A stretch of DNA of 64,000 bases from a virus, in the IMG/VR virus record IMGVR_UViG_3300046171_000193, positions 87,682 to 151,681 of that record, one strand, 5' to 3'. The translations under genes were made by a program, and so were the position numbers. Below, one piece after another: positions 42,947 to 51,658 of the stretch (the first letter of the stretch is position 1; each line of letters starts with the position of its first letter). The notes under the pieces are model-generated. The model searched no databases. It was not told where the DNA came from and saw only the letters and a program-made list of their open reading frames with translations.

Positions 42947-43731
42947 TGTTAAGAGTTATTGCTGGACCATGTCAACACGAATCGCTAGAGCAATCAATGG
43001 AGATTGCCAAGCATTGTAAAGATGTATGCGATAAGTATGATATTGAATACATCTTTAAAGCTAGTTTTGATAAGGCAAATAGAACATCTCTTAATGGTGA
43101 ACGAGGACCAGGACTGGTGCCAACAGCACATAGTTTTGTAGATATTAAACAAGAGATTCCTGGATTAAAAACATTAACAGATGTTCATAGTGTTGAACAA
43201 ATCAGAACGATTAGAGATCAGTTTAATTATTGCATTGATGTGTTACAGATACCAGCATTCTTATGTAGACAAACCGATATAATTAGAGAAGCTTGTCGTA
43301 CAGATAAGATAGTTAATATTAAGAAAGGCCAGTTCTTGGCACCTTGGGATGTGGCTGGCATTCTAAGTAAAACAAAAGATGCTAAAGAAGTCTGGATAAC
43401 AGAAAGAGGAACGAGTTTTGGTTATAATAATCTTGTTGTTGATTTTAATGGTTTGCAGTACATGCTTGATAACTATAGCGTTCCGATTGTATTTGATGCA
43501 ACACACTCGTGCCAGAAACCTGGTGGAAGCGGTGAAAGTTCAGGTGGCAATCGTGCTTGGGTCCCAGGGCTTACTCGTGCTGCTTCTGCTATGGGTGTAT
43601 CTAACTTCTTCTTAGAAGTACATCCAGATCCAGATAACGCACCAAGTGATGGACCCAACATGTTACGACTAGATAATTTTGAAGAGGTGATAAATGATAT
43701 CGACCGCTATTCTTATACCGGCTCGTTATGA
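42946..43731 (+). CDS. kdsA: 3-deoxy-D-manno-octulosonate 8-phosphate synthase
   Basis: 261 residues. DAHP/KDO8P synthase barrel: AGPCQHES, FKASFDKANRTS, GERGPGL, LTDVHS, IPAFLCRQTD, IVNIKKGQFLAPWD, ITERGTSFGYNNLVVD and FDATHSCQKPGG all match KdsA. It condenses arabinose 5-phosphate with PEP to Kdo-8-phosphate for LPS inner core. Next gene overlaps by 38 bp and encodes the activating enzyme. Confidence 0.93.
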   Translation: MLRVIAGPCQHESLEQSMEIAKHCKDVCDKYDIEYIFKASFDKANRTSLNGERGPGLVPTAHSFVDIKQEIPGLKTLTDVHSVEQIRTIRDQFNYCIDVLQIPAFLCRQTDIIREACRTDKIVNIKKGQFLAPWDVAGILSKTKDAKEVWITERGTSFGYNNLVVDFNGLQYMLDNYSVPIVFDATHSCQKPGGSGESSGGNRAWVPGLTRAASAMGVSNFFLEVHPDPDNAPSDGPNMLRLDNFEEVINDIDRYSYTGSL

Positions 43732-44371
43732 GTCAAGTAGATTTCCAGGCAAACCACTCGTAGATCTTGGTGGTATGACTATGATCGAGCGTGTATATAA
43801 TACATGTATCGGAACAGGATTAGACACTTACATTCTTACTGATGATCTCCGTATTTTTGATTTGTTTGGTCCTCACAAATGCTGGATTGAGAAAGCAGAA
43901 TATGCAAACGGAACTGAAAGATGTTCTGGCGCATTAAGATGGAACGCCTTAAATCGGTATGATCAATTTATTAATGTCCAAGGTGATATGCCAGATGTAA
44001 CTGCCGATATGATTGAAAAAACCCGAATACAACTAATGAAGTATAAGGTATCAACAGTTTGTACAATGATGCCTGAAGAAGAACAGAACAACCCTAATTC
44101 CGTTAAATTAGTAAGAGGCAATGGTAAGTGCTTATGGTTTGGTAGGGGAATGACTGGTTATGGTGATTGGCATTTAGGCATATATGGTTATCAACGCGAA
44201 GCGTTACAATCATATTCAGACTTGATTGGTACTCGTGAAGAACAAGTTGAGCAATTAGAACAATTGCGTTGGCTGAAAAATGGCTGGGACATTAGTGTTC
44301 ATCCAGTAATATTTAACGGAATAGAAATTAACACACCAGAAGATGCAAGGAAATGGAATGATAGCAGGTAA
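43694..44371 (+). CDS. kdsB: CMP-Kdo synthetase
   Basis: 225 residues. IPARYESSRFPGKPLVDLGG, NGTERCSGALR, FINVQGDMP and HLGIYGYQREAL, then EQLEQLRWLKNG, are KdsB landmarks. It couples Kdo to CMP. Slightly shorter than bacterial KdsB (~245). No Kdo-8-phosphate phosphatase (KdsC) is obvious; the host could supply it. Confidence 0.92.
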   Translation: MISTAILIPARYESSRFPGKPLVDLGGMTMIERVYNTCIGTGLDTYILTDDLRIFDLFGPHKCWIEKAEYANGTERCSGALRWNALNRYDQFINVQGDMPDVTADMIEKTRIQLMKYKVSTVCTMMPEEEQNNPNSVKLVRGNGKCLWFGRGMTGYGDWHLGIYGYQREALQSYSDLIGTREEQVEQLEQLRWLKNGWDISVHPVIFNGIEINTPEDARKWNDSR

Positions 44372-44699
44372 AGTTTGGGGACAAACAGAACTCGTAGAAG
44401 CAAATGGAGCTTTAGAGTTTCATCGTATTGAGATGAATAAAGGCGGAGTATGCTCTAAACATCTTCATGAATTTAAGTGGAATGGTTTTTATGTTGAGTC
44501 AGGACAAATGCTTATTCGTGTCTGGCAAAATGATTACAATTTAATTGATGAAACTATTTTAAATCCAGGAGATTACACAAAAGTTAAGCCAGGTGTTTAT
44601 CATCAGTTTGAATGTTTAGAAGACGGTGTTGCATTTGAATTGTATTGGGCAGAATTTAATCATAACGATATTAAACGAGAAACAGTAGGCCACGCGTGA
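44358..44699 (+). CDS. Cupin-domain protein
   Basis: 113 residues from the ATG at 44358, which has AAGGAAATGGA upstream. Cupin motifs: CSKHLHEFKWNGFYVESG and PGVYHQFECLEDG. Probably a sugar-related isomerase or regulator given kdsB upstream (14-bp overlap) and a nucleotidyltransferase downstream (4-bp overlap). Confidence 0.7.
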   Translation: MIAGKVWGQTELVEANGALEFHRIEMNKGGVCSKHLHEFKWNGFYVESGQMLIRVWQNDYNLIDETILNPGDYTKVKPGVYHQFECLEDGVAFELYWAEFNHNDIKRETVGHA

Positions 44700-45118
44700 A
44701 GGTAGGATTTACAGCATCTACATTTGATTTGCTTCATGCCGGTCATATTGCTATGCTCCGAGAAGCAAAATCAGTCTGTGACTATTTAATTTGTGGCTTA
44801 CAAATAGATCCCACGTTAGATAGGCCTAAGAAAAATAGTCCTGTTCAATCGATTGTAGAACGACAGGCTCAACTCGCTGCAATAAAATATGTCGATGAAG
44901 TAATTATTTATTGTACAGAATCAGAATTATGTGATATAATAAACATGTATCCAATTGATGTAAGGATATTGGGTGAAGAGTACAGAGATAAAGATTTTAC
45001 TGGTAAAGATGAATGTCGTAAACGTGGCATTCAACTTTACTTCAATAAACGAGACCATAGGTTCTCGACGTCTGATTTAAGGAAAAGAGTACAGTATGCA
45101 AATGACAGCAGTCCGTGA
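44696..45118 (+). CDS. Cytidylyltransferase-like nucleotidyltransferase
   Basis: 140 residues from a GTG start. TASTFDLLHAGHIAML is the HxGH signature; LICGLQIDPTLDRPKKNSPVQSIVERQAQL and RFSTSDLRKRV (ISSTxIR-like) complete the fold of TagD/RfaE-type enzymes. Its partner sugar or polyol phosphate is unknown. A sigma70-like promoter for the gp42-like gene lies inside it. Confidence 0.8.
   Translation: MKVGFTASTFDLLHAGHIAMLREAKSVCDYLICGLQIDPTLDRPKKNSPVQSIVERQAQLAAIKYVDEVIIYCTESELCDIINMYPIDVRILGEEYRDKDFTGKDECRKRGIQLYFNKRDHRFSTSDLRKRVQYANDSSP
44912..44940 (+). promoter_or_regulatory. Sigma70-like promoter inside the nucleotidyltransferase gene
   Basis: TGTACA (44912-44917), 17-bp spacer ending ATGTGA, TATAAT (44935-44940); about 155 bp before the gp42-like gene, it could start the base-modification operon. 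Confidence 0.65.
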
Positions 45119-45779
45119 CATTCGACAATTTTTTATTGATGAATTAAAAGACGAAGCATTTACAATCGATAAGACCGGCGCCAAGACAATAGAGTTGATT
45201 GGCGCATCTTTCATTGCAGATGAACCGGCTATTTTTGGCGAAGTTAATTATGATTATGTCCAAGAAGAATTAGATTGGTATGACAGCCAGTCTACAAATA
45301 TTAATGACATTCGTGATGAACCACCACAAGCCTGGAAGTATGCTGCGAATAAGCATGGTGAAATTAATTCTAATTACGGACACCTTATCTTTTCAGACAA
45401 ATATTATAACCAATATGGCTGCGTGCTGGATGAATTACTAGAAAATCCTGACGGTCGACGTGCTTCCATGATTTACAATAGACCGTCTATTTGGATGGAG
45501 TATAATGAAAATGGAAAATCGGATTTTATTTGTACTAACAGCGTCACTTACTATATTCGTGATAATATATTACATTCTGTAGTTCAGATGCGTTCTAATG
45601 ATGTTGTGTTTGGTTATAAAAATGATTATGCATGGCAACGTGAGGTAATGAAAAGATTAGTCAGAGATTATAATGCTCTAAGTACTTACGACGCAAATAA
45701 CGTAATTGAAGAAGGACACATTACTTGGCAAGTACAAAACCTACACGTCTATGAAAGGCATTTTCACCTTGTCAACTAA
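45096..45779 (+). CDS. gp42: dCMP hydroxymethylase, T4 gp42-like
   Basis: 227 residues. DKTGAKTIELIGASFIADEP, GEINSNYG, NPDGRRASMIYNRPS and MRSNDVVFGYKNDYAW track T4 gp42 closely. Cys146 (DFICTNSV) is the catalytic nucleophile. Asp177 (KND) replaces the Asn that thymidylate synthases use to pick dUMP, the known switch to dCMP in gp42. It would make 5-hydroxymethyl-dCMP. The C-terminus is about 20 residues shorter than T4's. Start is 45096 or 45102. Confidence 0.9.
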   Translation: MQMTAVRDIRQFFIDELKDEAFTIDKTGAKTIELIGASFIADEPAIFGEVNYDYVQEELDWYDSQSTNINDIRDEPPQAWKYAANKHGEINSNYGHLIFSDKYYNQYGCVLDELLENPDGRRASMIYNRPSIWMEYNENGKSDFICTNSVTYYIRDNILHSVVQMRSNDVVFGYKNDYAWQREVMKRLVRDYNALSTYDANNVIEEGHITWQVQNLHVYERHFHLVN

Positions 45780-46206
45780 GTGGGATCATCGGTATTTAGA
45801 AGTAGCCAGAGTTGTAGGAACTTGGTCTAAAGATCCATCTACGCAGATCGGTGCGGTCGCTGTTGGACTTAAAGGTCAAATACTAGCACAAGGTTATAAT
45901 GGATTTGCACGAGGGATTCTTGACGATGTAGATAGGTACGAAGATAGACCGACTAAATACAAGTACATTGTTCATGCGGAACAAAACTTAATTTACAATG
46001 CAACTTACAATGGTGTGTCTTTAGACAAATCTATCTTATACGTAACAGGCTTACCGGTATGCTCTGAATGCGCTAAAGGAGTTATTCAGGTTGGTATACA
46101 AAGAGTTGTAATGCCTAAAGACTTTGACATTAAAGGATGGGGAGATTCATGGGAATTATCTGCATCTATGTTTAGAGAAGCCGGCGTTTTATATGAGTTT
46201 ATATAA
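45751..46206 (+). CDS. dCMP deaminase
   Basis: About 151 residues from the ATG at 45751. Zinc ligands His in YIVHAEQN (with proton-shuttle Glu) and Cys in GLPVCSECAKG; STQIGAVAVG and YNGFARGI are typical. It turns dCMP into dUMP for dTMP synthesis (ThyX at 55194). Alternative start TTG at 45769 would give the usual STKWD N-terminus. Confidence 0.9.
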   Translation: MKGIFTLSTKWDHRYLEVARVVGTWSKDPSTQIGAVAVGLKGQILAQGYNGFARGILDDVDRYEDRPTKYKYIVHAEQNLIYNATYNGVSLDKSILYVTGLPVCSECAKGVIQVGIQRVVMPKDFDIKGWGDSWELSASMFREAGVLYEFI

Positions 46207-46301
46207 TGGATGATGAAGTATTATTGCTACTAGCTTTGATGGCAGTTATCTTTGGCGGTACGTTAATTATTAATTGGATATTTTGGGGAATAGCCGGATG
46301 A
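46206..46301 (+). CDS. Very small membrane protein
   Basis: 31 residues, almost all one transmembrane helix (LLLLALMAVIFGGTLIINWIF). ATG overlaps the dCMP deaminase stop by one base; its TGA overlaps the next ATG (ATGA). Gene packing supports it. Function unknown. Confidence 0.55.
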   Translation: MDDEVLLLLALMAVIFGGTLIINWIFWGIAG

Positions 46302-47254
46302 ACGTAATTACAAATCCTATATCAAATATTCCAAAGAATGAGAAGTCGCATGTTCATGGCTGGTCGCAGTTATGGCGTGATCAACTTAGTGCCTTTATTG
46401 ATCACAAATGTACTCCACAAATAACAAAAGCAGATGTTGTTTATATAGATCATGGTGCTAACTTTGGCGGCAGTTTAAATTTATTTGGCGGAGCTAATAA
46501 AGAAGTTTATGATAGAATTAATCTTGTAATGTCATGTTCTAATATTGTTTCTCTTGATTGGGATATGCCTGACTATGGGGCAATGTTAAAGAAAAGACTT
46601 TCTGCTGCGACAACCTATAAAGGTATTACGGACAAGTGGTGTGATTCTGTTTCTAAACGAATTAAAAGTATTACATCTCTTAAGCAGAAGGATTTAAAAA
46701 CCGATGGCATTATCTTTGGAGATTCACATACAATCGCTTACGGCGGGTCTGGCGATCGCGTGTACCGTACTGATGGTAAAACTTTATTTGGTACTATTCG
46801 AAGAGGATTACGTACTGAGATATCGGAATCAGTCGGATGCCTTACATTATGCATGGGCTCAATTGACATTAGGCATCATGTTTTACGTCACGGTGATTTT
46901 TCTCTTAGATATACAATCAAGGAATATGTAAGACAAGGCAATGAATTAGCTGACGATGTATGGTTTACAGCTCCAGTACCGGTAGAGTTTGAAGGCAGAC
47001 GTATACCTAAATCAGGATTTTATAAGAAGACTCCATTCTTTGGTTCATGGAAAGAACGTTGGGATCTTACTAACGAATTTATTGACGTACTTAATGATGA
47101 GTCTAAAGGCAAAGTTATTATGCCACCAAAAGAATGGTATATAATGGATCCTGAAAAATACGCAAATACTTATATGGAACACGGTTCTAGTTTTCATATA
47201 GCACCTCCGTATTATAGACGTAACGATTGGGGAGTATCACCTCTTGCCGCATAA
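46298..47254 (+). CDS. SGNH-like protein of the putative base-modification cassette
   Basis: 318 residues from the ATG at 46298, coupled by ATGA. IIFGDSHTIAYGG (GDSH at 141-144) resembles an SGNH hydrolase block I, followed by RTDGKTLFGTIRRG and CMGSIDIRHH. The first 130 residues have no recognised domain. It lies between a dCMP hydroxymethylase/deaminase pair and a PLP enzyme, so a role in handling modified bases is plausible but unproven. Confidence 0.5.
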   Translation: MNVITNPISNIPKNEKSHVHGWSQLWRDQLSAFIDHKCTPQITKADVVYIDHGANFGGSLNLFGGANKEVYDRINLVMSCSNIVSLDWDMPDYGAMLKKRLSAATTYKGITDKWCDSVSKRIKSITSLKQKDLKTDGIIFGDSHTIAYGGSGDRVYRTDGKTLFGTIRRGLRTEISESVGCLTLCMGSIDIRHHVLRHGDFSLRYTIKEYVRQGNELADDVWFTAPVPVEFEGRRIPKSGFYKKTPFFGSWKERWDLTNEFIDVLNDESKGKVIMPPKEWYIMDPEKYANTYMEHGSSFHIAPPYYRRNDWGVSPLAA

Positions 47255-48128
47255 TAACCACGTCATAGATAGAGTCAATAAAGACATTAATCCGTTTTAT
47301 GGAGATCCAAAAGAATATTATTTAGAACTAGCAAAAGATTGGGAGGATCCTTATGGAATACCAGATGTTAGAGAACATGATACTATTCGTGTTGTTCGTG
47401 ACGATCGCTTGGTTGGTTCTAAAGTTCGTGGTGGTGATTGCCTTATCAGCAGTCTCCCTGATCATATCGATACTATCGTTTATGTTCAACCCCGTACTGG
47501 TCTTGCTGGTGTTAGCATTCTTGATGTGGCAAAGCGTCACGGAAAAGAAGTCATGCTCTTCATGCCCTCAAGTAAACGAATCAGTGAGCATCAAGCCTGC
47601 TGTATTGAACGGGGAGCACGTACTAGTTTCCATAGAATAGCAGCTATGCCTAACCTTAATCTGATTGCAAAGAAATGGGCAGATGAAAGAAAGAACGCTT
47701 TCTTTGTACCGCTAGGACTTAAACATGAAATGGTAACCGCTGGCATTGTAAAGGCTGCTTCTAAGATAAGAGAACCTGAAGAAGTATATACTGCCACGTC
47801 CACGGGCGTGCTCACACGGGGGCTGCAGATTGCTTGGCCTAATGCCAAGTTTACTTCTGTTTGTGTGTCACGTAATATGAAAGCTGGTGAATTAGGTATT
47901 GCAGAAGCCGTATCAGAACCATTAGCATTTACGGCTGCAGAGAAAAAAAATAATCTTCCACCATTCCCGACTATAGATACCTACGATGGTAAGGTATGGA
48001 AATATATTCCAAAGAATACAGGACGTGATATTTTATTCTGGAACGTTGGTAAAGAACCGATATTACAGAATCAAGACTTACCAAATACAATAGATTCATA
48101 TAGAGATTGGGAAAAGAATGTGGCTTAA
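47244..48128 (+). CDS. PLP-dependent enzyme, fold type II-like
   Basis: 294 residues from a TTG overlapping the upstream stop. RVVRDDRLVGSKVRGGDCL places Lys60 where ACC deaminase/D-cysteine desulfhydrase-type enzymes bind PLP. VYVQPRTGLAGVSILDVAKRHGKEVMLFMP and ATSTGVLTRGLQIAWPNAK (phosphate-binding Gly/Ser/Thr loop) fit the two subdomains. PLP enzymes are predicted members of phage thymine/cytosine hypermodification systems. Substrate unknown. Confidence 0.62.
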   Translation: MPHNNHVIDRVNKDINPFYGDPKEYYLELAKDWEDPYGIPDVREHDTIRVVRDDRLVGSKVRGGDCLISSLPDHIDTIVYVQPRTGLAGVSILDVAKRHGKEVMLFMPSSKRISEHQACCIERGARTSFHRIAAMPNLNLIAKKWADERKNAFFVPLGLKHEMVTAGIVKAASKIREPEEVYTATSTGVLTRGLQIAWPNAKFTSVCVSRNMKAGELGIAEAVSEPLAFTAAEKKNNLPPFPTIDTYDGKVWKYIPKNTGRDILFWNVGKEPILQNQDLPNTIDSYRDWEKNVA

Positions 48129-48658
48129 CGAAGAAGCAATTGACGTTCTTGTAAACTACTATTATCCGAAAGCAGGCTGGTTACAAGACAATGTAAACTG
48201 GGGTCCATTAGATTATGAAGGACCGGAAGCAAATGAAATTATTAACGACCCTCTTCTGCAGAAGATTGACATCTATGATTGTAAAACAAGAAACGCTGCA
48301 AGGCTTTTCAAATGTATTACAAGATTTAAGATACGGATCTAAAACTCCTAAGTGGAGATGGCAGAAAGAAGATAGACGTAAGATCTCAGCGTCTAATGAC
48401 GATATTAGTTGGTCTATTGAAACATGGCTATATACATTTCTTTGTCATCGAATTACTGGGTCAGGAGCTTCATTTGAAAACGATCATGGTTATCGTAACA
48501 ATATAATTCAGCATTGGGGTAAGCATAGAGACATTAAAGATATGGCAGAAGATTTAGTTGAGACTAAAGCCTCTGGAAAACCAATGTTTACTTCTATAGG
48601 TAATCAACCTCCAGCTCCTAAGAAGGGAGTTAGTAATGTTGACTTTATGGTAAAATGA
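48118..48658 (+). CDS. Putative amino acid:DNA transferase-like protein (frame disrupted)
   Basis: Begins MWLNEEAIDVLVNYYYPKAGW at 48118; near 48273 the frame shifts at AT(C)(T) ATG, after which VKQETLQGFSNVLQDLRYGSKTPKWRW and WLYTFLCHRITGSGASFENDHGYRNN follow to 48658. The RITGSGASF...GYRN stretch resembles phage proteins labelled alpha-glutamyl/putrescinyl thymine pyrophosphorylase or amino acid:DNA transferase, recalled by pattern only. About 180 residues. It could attach a side chain to hydroxymethylated bases. Confidence 0.5.
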
Positions 48659-49138
48659 GTTGCCAGAAGTTATTAATAAATTTACAGATTTTCTTTTACT
48701 AAAAAGAAGAGGTCATAAAGAAATAGTTGATCATTTAAACGAACATAATAAAAAAGCAGGCCATCGTAAATTTAATTTTCAATATGCAGGCTTTTTCTAT
48801 GGATTGCTCTGACTATTTTCCTGAAAATCGCCGATGTAGATTCTCATACATATTTAGGCAATAACGCAGTAAGGTGTATGAAAAAATTATCTAAAGGTTG
48901 GAAAGATGATGACTTTATGGATCTACTAAGAGAAAAAACTGGTGGCAAACCAAAAGACCTTGAAGATGTTATGTGTGATTTTGTTAGATTCGGGCAAAAC
49001 TATGTGCCACGAGGTAATGGAACATTTGATCATATTCCTTCGACGTTAGCAAATGCATCTGGATGGGAATCTGGATGGGAACAAAGGCAAGGAACTCCGC
49101 CTATTAGAGGTGTACAACTTGACGAATTTATGGTATAA
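48655..49138 (+). CDS. Second cassette protein, relative of the upstream gene (frame disrupted)
   Basis: ATG at 48655 overlaps the upstream TGA. After a lost T near 48660 it reads LPEVINKFTDFLLLKRRGHKEIVDHL; redundant bases near 48804 (GG A/T) and 48829 (AA T/C) then join FFYGCSDYFPENADVDSHTYLGNNAVRCMKKLSKGW to the clean C-terminus ending VQLDEFMV. The ends of this and the upstream protein look alike (PPxxKGVxxxDFMV). About 160 residues; possible partner subunit. Confidence 0.5.
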
Positions 49139-49139
49139 T
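49111..49139 (+). promoter_or_regulatory. Sigma70-like phage promoter of ugd
   Basis: TGTACA (49111-49116), 17-bp spacer, TATAAT (49134-49139). The ugd ATG is only 6 nt downstream, so the mRNA should be leaderless. Confidence 0.8.
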
Positions 49140-49144
49140 AACAT

Positions 49145-49996
49145 ATGTTAAAAATTACAATCATTGGCCACGGCTTTGTTGGCAAAGCAATCGACTACGC
49201 ATTTCAAGATGACGTAGAAAAACAAATCATTGATCCTAAGTATGACGTTCATTTACACGATGTAAGATTATCTGCTGACGTAACGTTCGTTTGCGTTCCA
49301 ACGCCAATGCATGAACATGGACAATGTGATGTAAGCATTCTTCAAGATGTTTTAAAGAAAATTGCTCAACGAAGAAGTGGACTCATAGTTGTCAAATCTA
49401 CAGTACCACCTGATCAAATAGAAAATTTATTTCGTGGTTCTGCTAAACATAGAATGGTTTATAATCCAGAATTTTTGACAGAAAAAAATGCAAATGAAGA
49501 TATTATAAATCCGTTTGTACATATTTTTGGTGGCGATAACGAGGCTACTGAAAAGCTGGAAAGATTTTATAAAGAATATAGTATATGTAAGCCATGTCCA
49601 GTATCTCGTATGTCAGCAACAGATGCTAGCTTTGTTAAGTATGGAATCAATACTTTCTTAGCAACTAAACTTACATTTTTTAACGAATTTTATGATGCAA
49701 TAAAAAACTTTGGAGGTAATTATGGTCGTATCGCAAACGCAATTGGTACTGATCCAAGAATTGGGCACTCCCATACTCGTGTCCCTGGTTTTGACGGCAA
49801 GCGTGGTTTTGGCGGTGCTTGTTTTCCAAAAGATGTTTCCGCCTTCATAAACTTTACAACTCAAACTCCCTTACTAGAATATGTTATGGATCGTAACAAT
49901 CAATATCGATCCGAATATGAAAAGGATGATCGAGAAATAGAACAAAACATTCAGTATGATATGACTGGCCAAACAGCACACGTGAATGAACGATGA
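49145..49996 (+). CDS. ugd: UDP-glucose 6-dehydrogenase-like, short form
   Basis: 283 residues against about 390-430 for typical enzymes. NAD-binding IIGHGFVGKAI, VPTPMHEHGQCD, STVPP, YNPEFLTEKNA, FVKYGINTFLATKL and Cys226 in GFGGACFPKD are all present. The C-terminal UDP-binding domain is missing or much reduced. It oxidises UDP-glucose to UDP-glucuronate. The next gene is a UDP-glucuronate 4-epimerase, overlapping by 4 bp. Confidence 0.87.
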   Translation: MLKITIIGHGFVGKAIDYAFQDDVEKQIIDPKYDVHLHDVRLSADVTFVCVPTPMHEHGQCDVSILQDVLKKIAQRRSGLIVVKSTVPPDQIENLFRGSAKHRMVYNPEFLTEKNANEDIINPFVHIFGGDNEATEKLERFYKEYSICKPCPVSRMSATDASFVKYGINTFLATKLTFFNEFYDAIKNFGGNYGRIANAIGTDPRIGHSHTRVPGFDGKRGFGGACFPKDVSAFINFTTQTPLLEYVMDRNNQYRSEYEKDDREIEQNIQYDMTGQTAHVNER

Positions 49997-50943
49997 AGAT
50001 ATTCATAACAGGAATATCAGGGTTTATAGGATTCCACTTAGCCAGAGAACTTAAAGCCTACGGTCATGATGTCTGCGGTTGTGATAATTATAACCGCATG
50101 TATGATCCATCTCTAAAAATATCTCGATACAAGATTTTAGAGATGTCAAATATTCCTGTTGAGAATGTCGATATAAGTCCTCAACCTGGCGTCAAACGAT
50201 TAAGCGAAGATATGATTGAAGACTGCGACGTTATTGTACATTTAGCAGCTTGGGCCGGTGTAAGACACTCATTAGAACAACCAAATGTTTATACACAAAA
50301 TAATATAATGGGAACACAAACCATTATAGATATTGCTGAGAAGCTAAACATTCCTGTAGTGTATGCTTCCTCATCAAGTGTATATGCAGGTCAAACGCCG
50401 CCATTCATGGAAGACATGAGTTTTACGCATCATCTAAATCCTTATGCTTGGAGTAAATATGTTAATGAATGCCAGTTCAAACATAGTAACGTACCTTCGT
50501 CAATCGGCTTCAGATTTTTTACAGTGTATGGTCCTTATGGACGGCCTGACATGGCACTTCATGGATTTACGAACAACATTATAAAAGATGAACCAATAGA
50601 AGTTTATGGTCATGGTGATATGTCACGTGATTTTACATATGTACAAGACATCGTAAATGGTGTACAATTGTTAATAGATAAAGTTTCTAAAATAAATGAT
50701 CATCAAATCTATAATATTGGTAGTGGTGAATCAGTTCCGCTTATGAGTTTTGTAAGACTCATAGAAGAAAATTTAGATCGCAAAGCAAAGATTAATTATG
50801 TTGATATGCATCCAGCGGATATTCGACATACTTTAGCTGATATAACAGAAATAAAAAGATTAGGCTATCGACCGATGACTTCTATTGAAACCGGTATTCG
50901 AAGCTTTATTAGCTGGTACAAAGATTATTATCAGAAGAACTAA
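49993..50943 (+). CDS. UDP-glucuronate 4-epimerase-like
   Basis: 316 residues. Rossmann GISGFIGFHLA, HLAAWAGVRHSLEQP, ASSSSVYAG, YAWSKY and RFFTVYGPYGRPDMA are the pattern of bacterial/plant UDP-glucuronate epimerases. With ugd it would deliver UDP-galacturonate, a common alphaproteobacterial inner-core sugar. Confidence 0.88.
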   Translation: MKIFITGISGFIGFHLARELKAYGHDVCGCDNYNRMYDPSLKISRYKILEMSNIPVENVDISPQPGVKRLSEDMIEDCDVIVHLAAWAGVRHSLEQPNVYTQNNIMGTQTIIDIAEKLNIPVVYASSSSVYAGQTPPFMEDMSFTHHLNPYAWSKYVNECQFKHSNVPSSIGFRFFTVYGPYGRPDMALHGFTNNIIKDEPIEVYGHGDMSRDFTYVQDIVNGVQLLIDKVSKINDHQIYNIGSGESVPLMSFVRLIEENLDRKAKINYVDMHPADIRHTLADITEIKRLGYRPMTSIETGIRSFISWYKDYYQKN

Positions 50944-50955
50944 TGAAAATATATT

Positions 50956-51638
50956 ATGACTTTAAAACATAAAGATGTAGGAACTGAAATCGAAGATCTT
51001 ATTGTTCCTCTTAAGACACAGCCAAAATGGTATGAAGCACTACCTCCATTTTATATGGATTTAAGAATGCGGCATCTCTAATAAAAACTGGATGGAATGA
51101 TATATTTCAAGGAGATCAGGTAGGAGCTAATAGTGGATTTACAACCATTAGACATTGTCCTGGATTTACTGGATTATTTAAATATAGTTTAGTTACTAAA
51201 TTTCCAGCAGAAATTTTTTTAGAAACTAGGGAAGATGGACATTACAGAGCATCAACACCTACATTATCACAGACAATTCTTGATCATCCAGAAGAACAAT
51301 TTGGTCCAGGTTTAGGAAAAGACTGGATAGTAATTAAATTTAATTTAAATGTAGGAATAAAAGTAAGTGAAGATTGTACAGTTACTTCAATTGATCCTGT
51401 CATATGGAATAAGCAACCATATAGGTCGTGTCCTGGTATAATTGAATTAAAAAAGAACAAATTATTTTCGTTAAATCAAATAGTGCTATTTCCTAAAATA
51501 GATGCAAAGTATGTTTTTAAAGCAGATCAAATAATGATGGCGTATAGTTTTAGTAAGGCACCAACTAAATTAATAAAGGCTGATTTTACACATGATTATA
51601 ATAGATTATATAATCACAGCCGCTGGACTATTAACTAA
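50956..51638 (+). CDS. Hypothetical protein (frame disrupted), fills the 50.9-51.7 kb gap
   Basis: ATG at 50956 gives MTLKHKDVGTEIEDLIVPLKTQPKWYEALPPFYMD; one T is missing near 51060 (TTTT read as TTT), after which KNAASLIKTGWNDIFQGDQVG runs without stops to the TAA at 51636-51638, about 227 residues in all. Long open continuation and unbiased amino acid use argue that it is real. No domain recognised; FTTIRHCPGFTGLFKYS and DDPVIWNKQPYRSCPG-like stretches suggest a beta-rich fold, perhaps an oxygenase-like protein. Confidence 0.65.
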
Positions 51639-51658
51639 TAATTGGAAAAGGATGTAAC

